Assembly: GCA_039881145.1 (NCBI GenBank)
Contig: JAYKKI010000008.1
Location: 28,812,501 to 28,876,500 of the forward strand
DNA from: Druceiella hillmani
Lineage: Eukaryota; Arthropoda; Insecta; Lepidoptera; Hepialidae
Direction of reading: 5' to 3'
DNA: 64,000 bases
Each line of letters starts with the position of its first letter. The first letter of the stretch is position 1. Made by a program: the position numbers and the translations under genes. The notes under the pieces are model-generated. The model saw only the letters and a program-made list of their open reading frames with translations, did no database searches and had not been told where the DNA came from. Positions 50,024 through 62,224 of this stretch are shown piece after piece.

Positions 50024-50620
50024 TTTATGGTTCTGTATATCAAAAGGAAAAGAATGGGATTCTTGTAATATCACTTACTTGTTCGTCCATTTATCTATAA
50101 TAACTGTTCTTTTCAGAAATTGTTCTACGTGAAAACTTGAAATTTGGCATTTGAATACTCTCAAATTACATTTATCCTTAAATTGTTAATAGCTAACACT
50201 CAAATATGCAAATATTAACGGGTCAAACAGGTTTTCTTTTTTTTATTTATACCTCGTGTGGAGTATCGATTGAAAGAGCAAGTTATAAGGGTTCTAAAAC
50301 TATCTTTCAGTATTTTGCATCAGATCGTTTACTTAATGGAAGTTTTGCTGAAAATATTTACAAAAACACAAGCAACTTTTGTTAAAAAACAATGTTACTA
50401 AAATTTTACCGATACATTATAGAGACGATTTTAATACTCAGGTTTTTTGGGAAACTCACGAAATTTTTACTTCTATGAAGGGTGTGGTAGGAAAATATTT
50501 GTATGGCAAAAAATAATATTAACGTTTGTACTCGTGTAATAGAAATAATATTTATTCTTAAATGTTTACTTAATGCATGCGGAAACCTCTGAATGCGAGT
50601 TCTACTCGTTCTGAACAAAT
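50024..50620 (+). repeat. GGAACCCT-type dispersed repeat, near full length
   Basis: Starts TATGGTTCTGTATATCAAAA then GGAAAAG and ends GGAAACCTCTGAATGCGAGTTC. Both ends fit the family termini, so about 600 bases may approximate a full element. The middle contains GCAAAAAATAATATTAACGT as in 45770-45960. It lacks coding capacity. Confidence 0.6.
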
Positions 50621-51473
50621 TTTATTATTAATACAAAGAAAATATAAATATTCAAATAGCCACACTATACTATGATGTTATAAAGCAATTCGATTATTCC
50701 TTCAAGGCCAAAAACAAATATTTATAACCCCTCATTTATCAAAATCTCATTAGTTGATCGGCATAAAATTCCAAAAAATTCTATGTGTAAGAAACCTAGG
50801 AAACACTTTTATACCTATGAAACACTATTCCACTAGCAAATATGCTTTTATTGATTGCAGCAATCAATCAGGGCCTTTCGAGCTAAAATTAAATTTGGAA
50901 TATGCAAACACGTTGAATGATCACGTATTGATTTGAATCTTATAAAAATGAGTGTTCCTTAGTAGTCGAAAACAATTAGGTCCCCGGAAAATTGAAGATC
51001 GCTTCGTATTAGGAGTATTATGAACTTTAGTTCGTTTATATTTAAAGCGGTTTCTCCCCTTATTACTGTGTTTTGGCCTAATTTCAGATTCCGAATTCAA
51101 AATTTTAACACCTTTCTTAGTTATATTGAATAAAGGTTTATCAAAATTAATTATACAGTCTTAGATGAAATAAACTCAATAAAACTTCGTTAACAACGCT
51201 TCATCGAACAATGGGAAATTTAAGTATTAAATTAACCGCAAATCTGTACGAATGGCGAGCAGCATCTGAATAATTATTGTACCCTCAAAGGAATATTAAA
51301 GACGCCTTCCATACTTTAATAAAGTATATTCAATAGGTTAATTAAGCCTTGGTGCTACTTTTTGTATTACATCAACGATAGGATCGGACAGAAATTTTAC
51401 ATTATTTAACGTTTTAATTTTAAGCCTTGTTTGAATTGTCATTATTAAATATTCATAAGAGATTCTCATCAAT
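50621..51473. other. Nothing recognised
   Basis: AT-rich; a 60-codon frame (50754-50936) without a recognisable domain. Confidence 0.45.
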
Positions 51474-51587
51474 AAGACATTCTCATAACTTTTGAATCAT
51501 TATTTAGAAAATCTACGGTTAAAACGAACAATTTGATTTATATAAATTGAAGATCATTTTAAAATTTAATTTGACAATAATTTCAAC
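51474..51587 (+). repeat. 113-bp near-identical repeat, copy 1
   Basis: From AAGACATTCTCATAAC to TGACAATAATTTCAA it matches 54241-54354 with a single substitution (AATCATT against AATGATT). The two copies lie 2767 bases apart in the same orientation. Confidence 0.92.
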
Positions 51588-53074
51588 AAGTCAACTTTCT
51601 CGCCCGCAGGAACTAAATGTTTTTCTGTAACAAAATTTTTTTTCATTTGTTTCTGCGATTTTTCGCTATTTGACAAATTATGGTTAACGCAATTAGAAAA
51701 GCTACAACTTTGTTGGAATTTAATTTATTAATTAGTATTTGGCAATACCAAAATATTGGGTTTCATATTCTTTTTCACGTTAATCATTAATATGATTTCG
51801 TTATTGGTATTAAAATACCTCATTTTAACAAGTCTACAGAAATAAAATTCTAGTTCTGGTTCTTACAGAAATAAAATTACGATAAACAAAGCTAAACCTC
51901 TGTAACCAATGGGGCGCGCAGCTGGGAGAACTTACTACTCTATGGACATGTGTATCTAATTTTCTAGCCTATTTTACATTAAAGCAATAATGTGTTTCAA
52001 TAATGTAAACAATTTTAAAATAAAGTGTAAAATTGAAATTGAGCTATTAAAATTATATTTCTTCTTAAAAAAATAAATTAGTTGAAAATGGTACTCTTGT
52101 ACTTATAATGTAGAACTGTCTTATATATCTTGAAAATAATTTTGAAACGATAATATTTTAAACTCTTCCTTTATTTAAAAAAAAATTTCCTAAAAAAAGT
52201 AATAACTGTAAATTTATACATGACTCGTTTTTATTTATTTCACACGGGCGTTCAGTGAAGCAGAAATGTTGAAAAATTGTAGCGATTTCTTTAAATTAAT
52301 ATTTAATTACGATTAAATATTAATACAAATGTATTATGTTCAATGAAAGTAAACACAATACAGTATGTTAAACGAAAGTCATATTTCCAATAAAAAAGTA
52401 ATATTTTCCCGTAAAAATCAGATTTTCAGCTGTTAATATCCTGTCTTTTATTTGATTCCTATTAATACTCTGAAAGAATGATAGCATATACAGTGACAAA
52501 TGTGTATATACGTGTAATGTTCGAAATATATTGGATTGCAAACTGCTTCACTCAATTGTAATAGATTTATTCGGTAGAACTGTGGCGAAATAGTAATATT
52601 AATCTCTATAACTACTGTTATTCTGACAATGTACTTTATTCTCTTGTCAATCGTCTTGTGAAAGCGCCAAGTGTCACCATTTTCTGACGTCGAATTTTAA
52701 GATGTTCACCCCAAAAATTTCTACAATCATAGCTTTTTCGCCTCTCTACAGACTAGCATTTCTCTAATACCGGTAAACTATAAATGTTTAACTGTGGTTT
52801 TATTGTTATTGATGATTTCTCCACATTTAACTTCTGCTAATGTGATGTAATGGTTTATCACATTTTTATGGAATCAATTTAAAATCTAAACACAGTTAAA
52901 ATTTGCACCGATATTGTTGTGATGATGTAACAAATAGCAATTACTGATTTCTATACACAAAGTAAGCCAAATAGACCAAATATGCCAAAGTGTTTTTTTC
53001 GTATCGATAGTACCTTTTTAAGTGAATATTTTATAGATAAAAGTGGCAAATATAGTATATCTTACTATTTTATG

Positions 53075-53075
<1 letters not shown>
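51588..53075. other. Nothing recognised
   Basis: AT-rich, no coding frame. TAACGCAATTAG and TTTCTGCGATTTTTCGC near 51650 are the only less AT-rich words. Confidence 0.45.

Positions 53076-53129
<54 letters not shown>
53076..53129. repeat. (TA)n microsatellite
   Basis: Uninterrupted TA run. Confidence 0.97.
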
Positions 53130-53132
<3 letters not shown>

Positions 53133-54156
53133 AAATTAAAGACTAAGAGAAAGAAAATTCTGAATCCGACATATTACTATAAAACTGAAGTGATTATAAA
53201 GCTTTTACATATTACTTATGTTATTACGTCATGTGTTTATTATTATATTCGTTATGAAACACGACATTTGGAAAGAACAGGAAATAAAATGTAGATCATA
53301 TTATGGTAATAACATAAGGTTAAACACGAACTGATGTATGAACCGCGAATTCTATTTAGATGCAAATCACCGTATGAAAGCTTGCTGAATTAGTCGTTAG
53401 CAGGGTATTGGTGAGAGAGGTGATATGAATTCAAGTAAAATATTGTTTGCAGTCAAAAATTATTTCATTCGACGGAGGTTTGAAATGAACCGAGTCTTTC
53501 AATAATATCTTATAATATTTCGTGTCTTATAATAATTCGAATATTTTTTCAGGAAAAATTTAATTGGCTTTTTGGACTTAGAAATTTTACATATATTGTA
53601 AAAAATAGACAATAAGAACAATAAGGATATTTATTCATAATAATTAGAAGTTAAATTGTGACTTGACAAAAGAGACTTTAAAAGTCCTACTGGAAAGAAT
53701 AATAAAATAAAAATAAACAAATATTAAAAAAGACAATTGAATGTGTTTTCACTGATTTTAAAAATTCTATAATATCACGTAAATAAAGTTACATAAATAC
53801 CTATGTATACGATTGTATGCTCGAATGTTATCGATTGTTTAAACAACATTTTTGAAATGTACTCCTTTACCTGCGTTATCGATGGACAAAACTGTAACGG
53901 AATTAGCGTTATCGTGAAACGTTACTGGTCAGTGAAGGCAGGGCGAAGAGGGTAACGCGCATAAGAGCTGAAGAGCTTGGTTGGAATTGTTTCGATAACA
54001 ATTGCTTTATAAGATATAAGATCGCTTTATAAGGAAACTACAAGATCGTTGCGTGGTATCTTTCGGTCGTAAGTTACGTAACATAATTATTGATTCCTTC
54101 ACCAGATTTTTATGAGAACAGAGTACTCTTAATATATATTATTATAAACATTATAG
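53130..54156. other. No gene seen
   Basis: AT-rich, with one GC-richer patch at 53875-54000 (GTAACGGAATTAGCGTTATC, GGCAGGGCGAAGAGGGTAAC). A direct duplication, TTTATAAG.(GA)A(A/T)ATAAGATCG-like, lies near 54005-54045. No open frame is supported. Confidence 0.4.
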
Positions 54157-54240
54157 TTTACTAGCGACCGCCCTGGTTTCGCGCGGGTAGGCAAAGTTTT
54201 GTACAGGAGAAAAGTACGCGCATATAATTTTGCTTACTTA

Positions 54241-54354
54241 AAGACATTCTCATAACTTTTGAATGATTATTTAGAAAATCTACGGTTAAAACGAACAATT
54301 TGATTTATATAAATTGAAGATCATTTTAAAATTTAATTTGACAATAATTTCAAT
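54241..54354 (+). repeat. 113-bp near-identical repeat, copy 2
   Basis: Partner of 51474-51587. Here it sits inside the ACTAGCGACCGCCC element, so the isolated partner copy is probably a fragment of the same element. Confidence 0.92.
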
Positions 54355-54403
54355 AAAATTTAGAAAATTTAGTTGAAAATTTTTTTTTCCAAAGAGTAAA
54401 ACG

Positions 54404-54404
54404 T

Positions 54405-54453
<49 letters not shown>
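54404..54453. repeat. (TA)n microsatellite
   Basis: TA run with one A insertion. Confidence 0.97.
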
Positions 54454-54461
<8 letters not shown>

Positions 54462-54601
54462 GAAATATTGTATAGAACTTTTTTAGAAGAATAATGTTGC
54501 TATACATAGTTTCCATGAATCTCTTAACTATTTAAGCAGTGCTGCTAAGAAACCTCTCAGGTAAATTTATTTCTCCTACTTCATCGACATTCAGCGTTTT
54601 G

Positions 54602-54685
54602 TAATATATATAATTTATACATTAATAAAACTCTTTTTCACATAAGTGAAAAAGAGTTTTATTAATGTATGAATTATATATATTA
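54602..54685. repeat. Near-perfect 40-bp hairpin, 4-base loop
   Basis: Bases 54602-54641 and 54646-54685 are complementary with a single mismatch, around the loop ATAA. The arms include ATTAATAAAACTCTTTTTC and its complement. It is not part of a (TA)n array, though the outer ends are TA-rich. Such a tight palindrome is either very recent or repeatedly corrected. Confidence 0.95.
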
Positions 54686-54790
54686 TAATTGTATTAATGA
54701 AAACTGGAACCGTTCAATAGTTACTTAGAAAATGGTGTACTTGCAGACAAACAGACGAGGCGGTGTACTTTATTTTATAATATATATTGA

Positions 54791-55211
54791 TACTACAAGA
54801 AATCAGGTAACGACACATGTATTTAATACATGATGTTAGAAAGTTTAAAGGGAGACCGACAAGATTACATATAATGTAGGGTCCAGGTATTTCAAAAACA
54901 AAAGTGACGCTCTTGTGTAAGAAAATGAAACAATTATTTTATATAAATTTTCATTTTAATCGTCAATATAAGAAATATTGTGTTTTTTATGAAATTTCAG
55001 GTTACTTTCATAATAATATATGAATGCTACACCTACGAAACTCCGAACGCACAAGATGACGCAAAAATGAGGATTTTGTCGCGTTGTATTTTTTTATACA
55101 CAAAAACTTGGAGGTCCCACAGTGAAGTCGAAGAAAGCCAAGTAAAACTGCAAAAAAGGAGAAAAAAACATTCCTTCTAACAACAGAATGAATGTTAATG
55201 GTAGTTAAGAG
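54791..55211. other. Nothing recognised
   Basis: A 66-codon frame (54980-55180) includes a basic tail (LQKRRKKHSF) but no domain. AT-rich otherwise. Confidence 0.4.
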
Positions 55212-55670
55212 TTTTTTTGAAGTTATACTTCTTTAGGCGCGTTATGAAAAAATTATGAGAGTGAAATTTTAAGATTCGTCACACAAAAGTTACAGTATGA
55301 AGTTGCAGCGGTTACAGTCTCGAAACAAAACCTACCAACAGAATAGAACCTCTATTAGTCGCGCAAGTTGGCACCATCGTCGCCTCTGTTCACTGTTTTC
55401 ATATTCATAGTATTTATTTTCCACATGTTTCTAGTGTCTACATTCACACACGTGTTTTAGTTTCATATAAGTGCGATTTATATATGTGCTGATAAATTAT
55501 ATTCAGTAGGGATTTAAATTCAATATTTTGATTAATATATTTACTATTTGTAAATATTAGTGAAAAAATTGTGTTTATAGACTTTGTCAAGTGCTCCAAT
55601 ATAATTGAGGTTATCTATCCGTATGTATTATTTAATGATGCCAAAGAAGTATAACTTCTCACGCGCGTAC
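55212..55670 (+). mobile_element. Short element with GAAGTTATACTTCTTT ends
   Basis: The left end is GAAGTTATACTTCTTTAGGC and the right end is CCAAAGAAGTATAACTTC. They form a ~17-bp terminal inverted repeat that is itself nearly palindromic. A second copy lies reversed at 62225-62715, sharing TTATGAAAAAAT.A.GAGAGT, GTGAAATTT and CGTACA.AAGTACACGCAC. There is no transposase frame in ~460 bases, so it is non-autonomous (MITE-like). I remember this family from lepidopteran genomes. Confidence 0.65.
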
Positions 55671-56759
55671 ATAAGTACACGCACCTTTTTTTTAATTAAT
55701 TTATTCTACGGCTACAAACTAAAAGGCAATAAATTATTAATTAAGTATTTACTGTAATCATTTCTGAAAAGTTATCATGTACTTCGTTATATTTTAATTG
55801 TTATTTTTATTTGTCACTAATAATTCTTGATGTATTAAAAATGAAATATATGCGCTTTCATACCTTTTTTGTTTCATATTATGGTTACAGATAGTATTTT
55901 ATATTTTGTTCTTTCCTGATTGTCAGTTGCTGAATTGTTTGGTGTTTTAAATTATAAAATTTACCAGTATTTTTTAAAATTATGCTCTATTTCTTATACG
56001 TCAGGCCGATTTTCACCAATCTCCGTTGAGCTAGTTTTATAAAGTGACAAGGACAAGGTTTATAATTGAGCATTATAACAAATTATAGATAATGACAAAA
56101 GTATGTCACTTTTTATTACATTATTTGTTATACACGTATATATATATATGTGTGAAAACAGTACGTATGTCTTTATCTGTTTTATAAATCAGCTGGCAAT
56201 TATGTAACTAATTCTCAAGACGTCAAGTGAGTCAAGTAAACTTTTGAAAAGACCATAAATTTTTCATTAAGTAAAATTAAAAAGAAAACGGTTTTCGCTG
56301 TTCTCTACCGAACATCAAAGAGAATTTCTTCTCCGCAACTTTGACGTATATAACTGTAGACCTACATATATGTAGATATGTAGAGGTCGTTAGTATGTAG
56401 ATCTGTTAAGATGATTTGATTACCAATGAAAGCATACAATCGCTCCTTGTCTGTTTGAAGCCTCGTTAATTGAAACATGTGAAAGCAATTTGGATCTTGG
56501 TGTGCGAGTTGGTTTATTGGTTTCATTGGTTTATTTGATATGTTCTTATGGTTCCGTATTCACGCAGAATTCTATTTTCCTCACCATTTTGTTGTCTATC
56601 TGTTGTAGTACCACCATTTACCTTGATCTGATATTCATTGAAGGTTTGTAGTATGAGCATGGGAATAACGGATTAAGGGAATATATTCAAATATATTGGA
56701 AGAATATGAATAACATAATAATCTATAGTATGATAAAAACCTGTCAAATGTTTGTCGAA
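55671..56759. other. Nothing recognised
   Basis: AT-rich with short TATG/TACA alternations near 56138-56150 and 56360-56400. No coding region is supported. Confidence 0.45.
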
Positions 56760-57105
56760 ACATATGTAGGTTTATGTAAAAAAAAATTATGTGATATAAC
56801 TACAATTAACGATTTTCGAATTTTTTCCTTTACTTGTGGCGTAAGACTTTGCTTCTTGCCTTTCATGTTTCTAGGTCAATGGGAACTATTTCTGTTTGTA
56901 CGTGTCAAAATATGCGGCATAAATGGTCGTATTTTTAAGGTTATTCTTGCGTTGACTTAAAAGTTTGATGTTTTGACAACTCCAAGGCACCATAAAGTTA
57001 AGTATTTGATATCAACTTGATACCTCCATGCGTTCCTGAGAAAAAGAGTATTTATGGACCGACAGACGGACTCTAAGGATTCCTTTTTTCAGGAATAAAT
57101 TTGCA
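56760..57105 (-). repeat. GGAACCCT-type dispersed repeat, long fragment
   Basis: Same blocks and orientation as 8641-8985, with better preservation of CATGTTTCTAGGTCAATGGG and GTCAAAATATGCGGCATAAA. The 84-codon frame at 56706-56960 lies across this repeat and is therefore not a gene. Confidence 0.65.
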
Positions 57106-57479
57106 TGTAATGTTTTGTGACATTGGTGAACAAAAAAATAATTAGAATTTTTGTTATAAATATTTTATTTTGCTATGAACTGTTCTGTCTATGGTGGAAT
57201 TGTACGGAAATGTTTTACCATTAAGATACCATGTTTACATTTCATATAACACTACTACGTGTAGGTAGCGTTGTATTGGAATTAATATATATTAAAATAC
57301 AAATATATATTAAAATAACATTTCACAAACTTTTTAATAAACAGCAATTATTAATTTCATTGAAATAAAATAAGTTTTAACAATCATCTGAATTAATAGT
57401 ATTACTAGTAAACCAATGTTAGCCATATCCAAATTAGGTATTATTTTTTTCCTAATTCAGAAATAACTTTCAAATAATT
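57106..57479. other. Nothing recognised
   Basis: AT-rich. A 14-base direct repeat (ATATATTAAAATA) lies near 57285-57315. Confidence 0.45.
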
Positions 57480-57910
57480 TTTTTGGAAAGTTATTTTTCT
57501 GAATGATTCTGCCACAACCTGTATATGCTAACGAAGACGCAGTTAAAGATATTATTCATTATTGTATATTATTGTCGTTTTCTGTTAAATTAACTCCAAC
57601 AGTTTATTTTTGAAAGCCAAGATGAGTTTAGAACAATATCTCCTTCATTAGGCATGTCTTTTCTGATTTATTCGTTACATTTGAAAAATAATGGCAAATT
57701 CATACATTTACAGGGTTACTCCGATCTTTATTTCAATATAATAAATTTACTGAAATAACCCTCGTAAATAAAGCTTATTAAATAGAAACATCGTCATGAA
57801 AGCCTTTCAGAAAATTTTATCGACATCGGCCACAAAGCCTTTCAGAATACACTCCTATTATTTGTTTATTATTATTGCGCAGTAAATATTTTTATTGCTA
57901 TTTATTTCAT
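57480..57910 (+). repeat. Dispersed repeat, pair with 44880-45300
   Basis: Same block order as 44880-45300, including TTTACAGGGTTACTCCGATC and AATAACCCTCGTAAATAAAG. See that entry. Confidence 0.65.
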
Positions 57911-58339
57911 TAATCAAATATACGTTAGCTGAATCATGGATATTGTGTTTATGGATGTGGTATTAGTCCTAAGATGGAAGGAGAGTGAATGAAGAAGGGA
58001 GTGTTTTAACCAATGAATATGCGAAAATTTACCTGTTACATTTCTTTCTACATATACCTTAAATTTATTAAGAATAATAAATTGAAGAACTTTTTAATGA
58101 AATAAATTCCAGTAAACCCTTCTTAACAGAACAAATCTTTCATTAAACATAACCACTTCAAAACCTACTTGATTCCTTTTTGAAATAGGTTTTGAATTTG
58201 CGTACTCTGAACTAAGTGTGTCTTTGGTTTGGTCACTGAAGTTAATACTGAGACTTCTGAAGAAAATTTAAAAAATCTGGCTATGGTTTACCGAAATCTC
58301 TTACACCTGTAACCTAGAGAGTTTTGGAACAAACTGATG
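57911..58339. other. Nothing recognised
   Basis: AT-rich sequence leading into the hAT inverted repeat. Confidence 0.4.
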
Positions 58340-60130
58340 AAATAAAAAACAACTACTTTTAATGAATGAACATCTACCCGAAAAAGAAGGTATTAAAAAT
58401 AAATATCCACAATAAAGACTTTGACCAAAGTAAGTACAAAAACATGGGTTTAAAGAGGACAAAAGGTCCAGTGATAGTTGATGTAGCTACTCAATTGTTG
58501 GAACAACATTTGAATACGTATGAGCTCAATTTCGATGACAAATTTCTTTTACTACAGACGGAGCCAGTATAATGGTTAAATTGGGTAAGAACTTTGACAG
58601 CCACCTTCAACTGTGATATGTCCATGGACAAAAACTTGCGGTGATTGATGTATTATATAAAATCTTGAAAACTTCAGATCTACAATTTGAAACTGAACGC
58701 GAAGATAATGATGCTGAAAAAGAAAATGAAGAAATTGATGATGGATCTTTTATAGGTGAACCTAGATTTCTAGAGCCAGAGTTTTTATACAAAGACATTC
58801 CTAAAAAAATAAGAGGTGTAGTTAAATATTTCCATAAATCGCCCTTGAAAATAGCATACCAGAAAAATACAATTTGGAAGACTACGAGAAAAACCTAGAT
58901 CTGATATTTGACGGTAAAACGAGGTGGAGTCTCTTGTCAGAAATGGTTGGCAGTTTTTTTTTAAATTAACATACGTTATGTAGATATTACTAGATTTGAA
59001 ATAGTATGTTAAATTTACATTTAAAAAAATTGAAGACTTTTGTAACATTCATTGCAGTTTATATATAATAAAATCAACAGTAACATCTTTGTGTTGCTGT
59101 GATTGAAGATTATTAAGAGCGGATACTTCATCATGGTTCATGCTTAATAAATGAGATTTTGAGTCAAATGAACTCAGTAAACGTCTTGTTTATCTCTTAG
59201 AAAGAGAATAAAGATGAAATTATAGCATATTTAAGCAAACACAAGAGAGTCCACGACGCCGTCTGTGACAACCCCACATGGAAGTTGTAACCATCAATAG
59301 TGATGATGGGGACGAGGAGTTAATCATCGCACCATAGTTGCAATATGAGATATACAAAGCTACGATCAGAAACAAGGATTCGTCTAGAGAAAACATAGAT
59401 CTAGAATCTATTATTTTAGTCGAAATGTGCATTGATGATAGTGCTGCTGGCGGTGGACGCGAAGTCTACCTAATAGCTGAGTACAACTGTTTATTGTCTA
59501 TACCGCCCACAAGTGTTGAAGCTGAGCGAGCTTTTTCATCCGCCGCTATTTGAACAACAAACTGAGAAGCTTTTTAGCCAATAAAACATTGAACGCCTTA
59601 TTGTTTATGCGATCACATTTTCAGGAGCAAAACAGAAAAAAATAATTTGTAATATTTCATTTCTTTTTCTTACTGTTAATTTCACCGTTAATTTCATAAA
59701 TATCATTTGTTTCTTTAACAAAAATACAAATATGCCTCAATATTATTAACTAACTTTTATTTATTTGCTTCTTAAAACTACAAATATATATATTTTTGAA
59801 TAATAGCAAGTCAGTTACGAATTTAAACCTATAAATTCGTTACTAGTTACATAAATGACATCCGTGATTTTAGAAGCCCTGGCTCCAGACGAAATGTTTT
59901 AACGTCATGTTTTAGCTTGAGTAAGTTTAGTAGCGCTATCGCGGCGACGACGCGTCGCCGAGTGAAACCTCTTCAATTTTCAAGACATCGCAAATTAGGT
60001 TATAGGGAGTTCACAAGGTAATTTGTTATAGTTAGCTAGCGAGATGTTCCGAGATTTGGCTTTCAATGACAATACATTATCAAGTTATTCAGTGAACATT
60101 TCTCGTGTTAGTTTTAAGGTAAAGGTGTCA
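58340..60130 (+). repeat. Left arm of large hAT-bearing inverted repeat
   Basis: Pairs in reverse with about 61745-63990. Matches run from TTTTAATGAATGAACA (58350/63965) through the transposase relic and the AGCCCTGGCTCCAGACG-type block to AGTTATTCAGTGAACATTTC (60090/61790). Identity is about 75-85% with many indels, so the pair is old. The right arm continues to the window edge. Confidence 0.88.
58355..59645 (+). pseudogene. hAT-family transposase, broken (left copy)
   Basis: Fragments appear in the order of a hAT transposase, in shifting frames. NIHNKDFDQSKYK and VIVDVATQLLEQHLN lie at 58390-58540. A TTDGAS..MVKLGKNF piece and VHGQKLAVIDVLYKILK lie across frameshifts at 58550-58670. An acidic stretch and IRGVVKYFHKSPL lie at 58700-58850. 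A C-terminal dimerisation segment, SIPPTSVEAERAFSSAA, then TNKLRSFLANKTLNALLFMR lies at 59505-59640. In hAT transposases the ERAFSSA region mediates dimer formation and the TTDGA region belongs to the RNase-H-like catalytic fold. At least four frameshifts or stops make it non-functional. No terminal inverted repeat or 8-bp target duplication was identified. Confidence 0.88.
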
Positions 60131-60215
60131 AAACTTTGATAAGTTTATACATATGGTTGTTTTGTCTATAATATTTAGATTTTTCATTACGGAAGTTCAG
60201 GACCAAGGAAGTTCA
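59915..60215 (+). repeat. Leader-like repeat copy linked to hAT arm
   Basis: Partner of 47870-48215. Locally GC-rich with GGCGACGACGCGTCGCC (a palindrome) at 59942-59958. It continues past the end of the inverted-repeat arm to about 60215. Confidence 0.55.
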
Positions 60216-60297
60216 GGTGTGTTGTTTTTGGTACGTGATTTAACGAAAGTTATTGAATATTAAGGATTTTGTTTTCCAGTTGGTTTCTATATATATG

Positions 60298-60364
<67 letters not shown>

Positions 60365-60372
60365 ACACACAG

Positions 60373-60432
<60 letters not shown>

Positions 60433-61404
60433 ATAAGATGAACAAGTATTTAAATCGCGACTTTATTTACCACCGACAGTCGATGACACCAGCATTTAAT
60501 AACAGCACAAGTGTGTGTGGAACATACGATGGTATTCTCAAGTTTATAGGTAATAGATGTTACAAAATAATGCACTTTAATAAAATTTCGTACTTGTATA
60601 AAATGTTGTTTTTGTTAATAAAACTGTCATTTATTACAGGCACAGTTGACAGCACATCAAAATTTACACTTGAAATACAAATAATACCTAATGCCGTTGA
60701 GAAAAGGTTAAGTCAAAGTCCAAAATCTAAGTCATAAACAGCTTTATAGTGCTAATTGTCTGCGAATAAAACGACTGGGACATAGAGATGGACGGACAAG
60801 CATACAGGCAGAGGGTCGTGGCCTGATTATAAGGTTTCCTAGTTTGATAAAGAAGATCAAGCAGCACATTAATTAATAAGAAACGTCAAACTTGTTTGAA
60901 GATTTATTTAGTTGCAACGATAATAACAAATAGGAATAAAATTATTATTTATTAGGAAAGCAAAAAATAACCGAAATAAAGATATGATCTAAAAGATGGA
61001 ATGGTATAAATATTAATAATCTTAAGTGGAAGATAACTTTAAATAAAGTAACATTAGTAACACTCAAAGTAACAAATAAAATTATTTTAATCGTAAAGAC
61101 GGTTAAAAATAGATTTAACAGTTACCTCGATTCGTAATTTGGTAACATGTTTAAAAATCAATCAAAAAATTATGTCGTTCCTAGGGAGTCTTCTTCCTCT
61201 TCTTTCATCCCTAGCTGATGACGGGCAGAGGAAGACGATTACTAAGCCAATACATTGCTGTAAGTGCCGTACGATTCGGAGCCTCGCTGACTATTTTATT
61301 CCACAGTTGACTATCTTTGGCGTCGTTTTTGGCATCTTACGGAGTCAAACATTGGTTTTGGAGGTCTTCGCCAATATAACTAATCCTAGGAAGTACCGAT
61401 TAGG
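60216..61404. other. Spacer between hAT arms, no gene supported
   Basis: Contains a microsatellite (60295-60430), a 99-codon frame (60438-60737) with no recognisable domain, and a GC-richer block (61175-61400). That block has an open frame on both strands. On the minus strand the end of the block reads QLWNKIVSEAPNRTALTAMY, which could be the end of a retroelement ORF, but I cannot assign it. Confidence 0.35.
60295..60430. repeat. (TA)n(CA)n(TA)n microsatellite
   Basis: TA runs on both sides of a ~32-base CA run (60366-60397). Confidence 0.97.
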
Positions 61405-61655
61405 ATACAGATCCTTTAAATAAAAAAAATTCAATAAATAATGTATCAAAAACAGTACCAACTAAAATTCAGATCTTTAAATCAAAAACTTTCAAGAAAT
61501 CAATATCAAAAACAATACCTACTAATACACAAAAAACCTAATATTCAATAACTTTAATTAAATCACGTATCAAAAACAATACTGGCTAAAATACAGGTCA
61601 TTTAAATCAAACACTTTTAATAAATCATGTACCAAAAACAACATACTGTAAGGGT
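61405..61655 (+). repeat. ~61-bp tandem repeat, 4 units
   Basis: TATCAAAAACA.TAC recurs at 61444, 61504, 61569 and 61630 (last with TACC), each preceded by a TTTAAATCAAA.ACTTT.AA.AAATCA stretch. Units are moderately diverged. Confidence 0.8.
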
Positions 61656-62224
61656 TATTACGGATTTCCTGAATTTACATAATGAAAAATTTTAATATTA
61701 TAGACAACACAACAACATGTGTAAACTTATTAAAGTTTCTTATAATGGTTTTGACGCCTTTATCTTGAAACTAACGCGAGAAATGTTCACTGAATAACTT
61801 GATAATGTATTTGCCATTGAAAGCTAAATCTCAGAACATCTCGTTAACTTTAACAAATTACCTTGTAAACTCTCTATAACCAAATTGCGATGTCTTTTGA
61901 AATTTGAGGAAATTTCGCTCAGCGACGCGTCGTCACGGCGATAACGCTACTAAACTTACCCAAGGCCAAAACATGACATTAAAAGGTTTCGCCTATAGCC
62001 AGGGCTTCTAAAATCACGGATATATTAATTACATAACTAGTAACGAATATATAGGTTAAAATTACGTAATTACGTAATTGACATTGTATTTAAAAAAATA
62101 TATTCGTAGTTTTGAGAAGCAAATCAAAAAAGTCAGTTTATAGTACTGAGATATATTTGTATTTATATTAAAGAAACAAGTGATATTAATGAAATTAACG
62201 GCAATAAAATGTAATAAAAAAGGA

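Larger units (their letters stand above)
54157..54790 (+). mobile_element. 'ACTAGCGACCGCCC' element relic
   Basis: Starts TTTACTAGCGACCGCCCTGG followed by TTTCGCGCGGGTAGG. It ends with ACAAACAGACGAGGCGG, GTACTTTATTTTATAATA. This start and end follow a family I remember as frequent in Lepidoptera, probably the 3' part of a non-LTR element or a non-autonomous derivative. The 113-bp repeat (54241-54354), a (TA)n run and an 84-base hairpin lie within it. The class assignment is from memory and tentative. Confidence 0.45.

Noticed and set aside
56706..56960. 84-codon frame
   Set aside because: Overlaps a dispersed repeat also found at 8641-8985, where the frame is not kept.
60438..60737. 99-codon frame in the hAT spacer
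   Set aside because: No recognisable domain and no partner sequence; too weak to call a gene.
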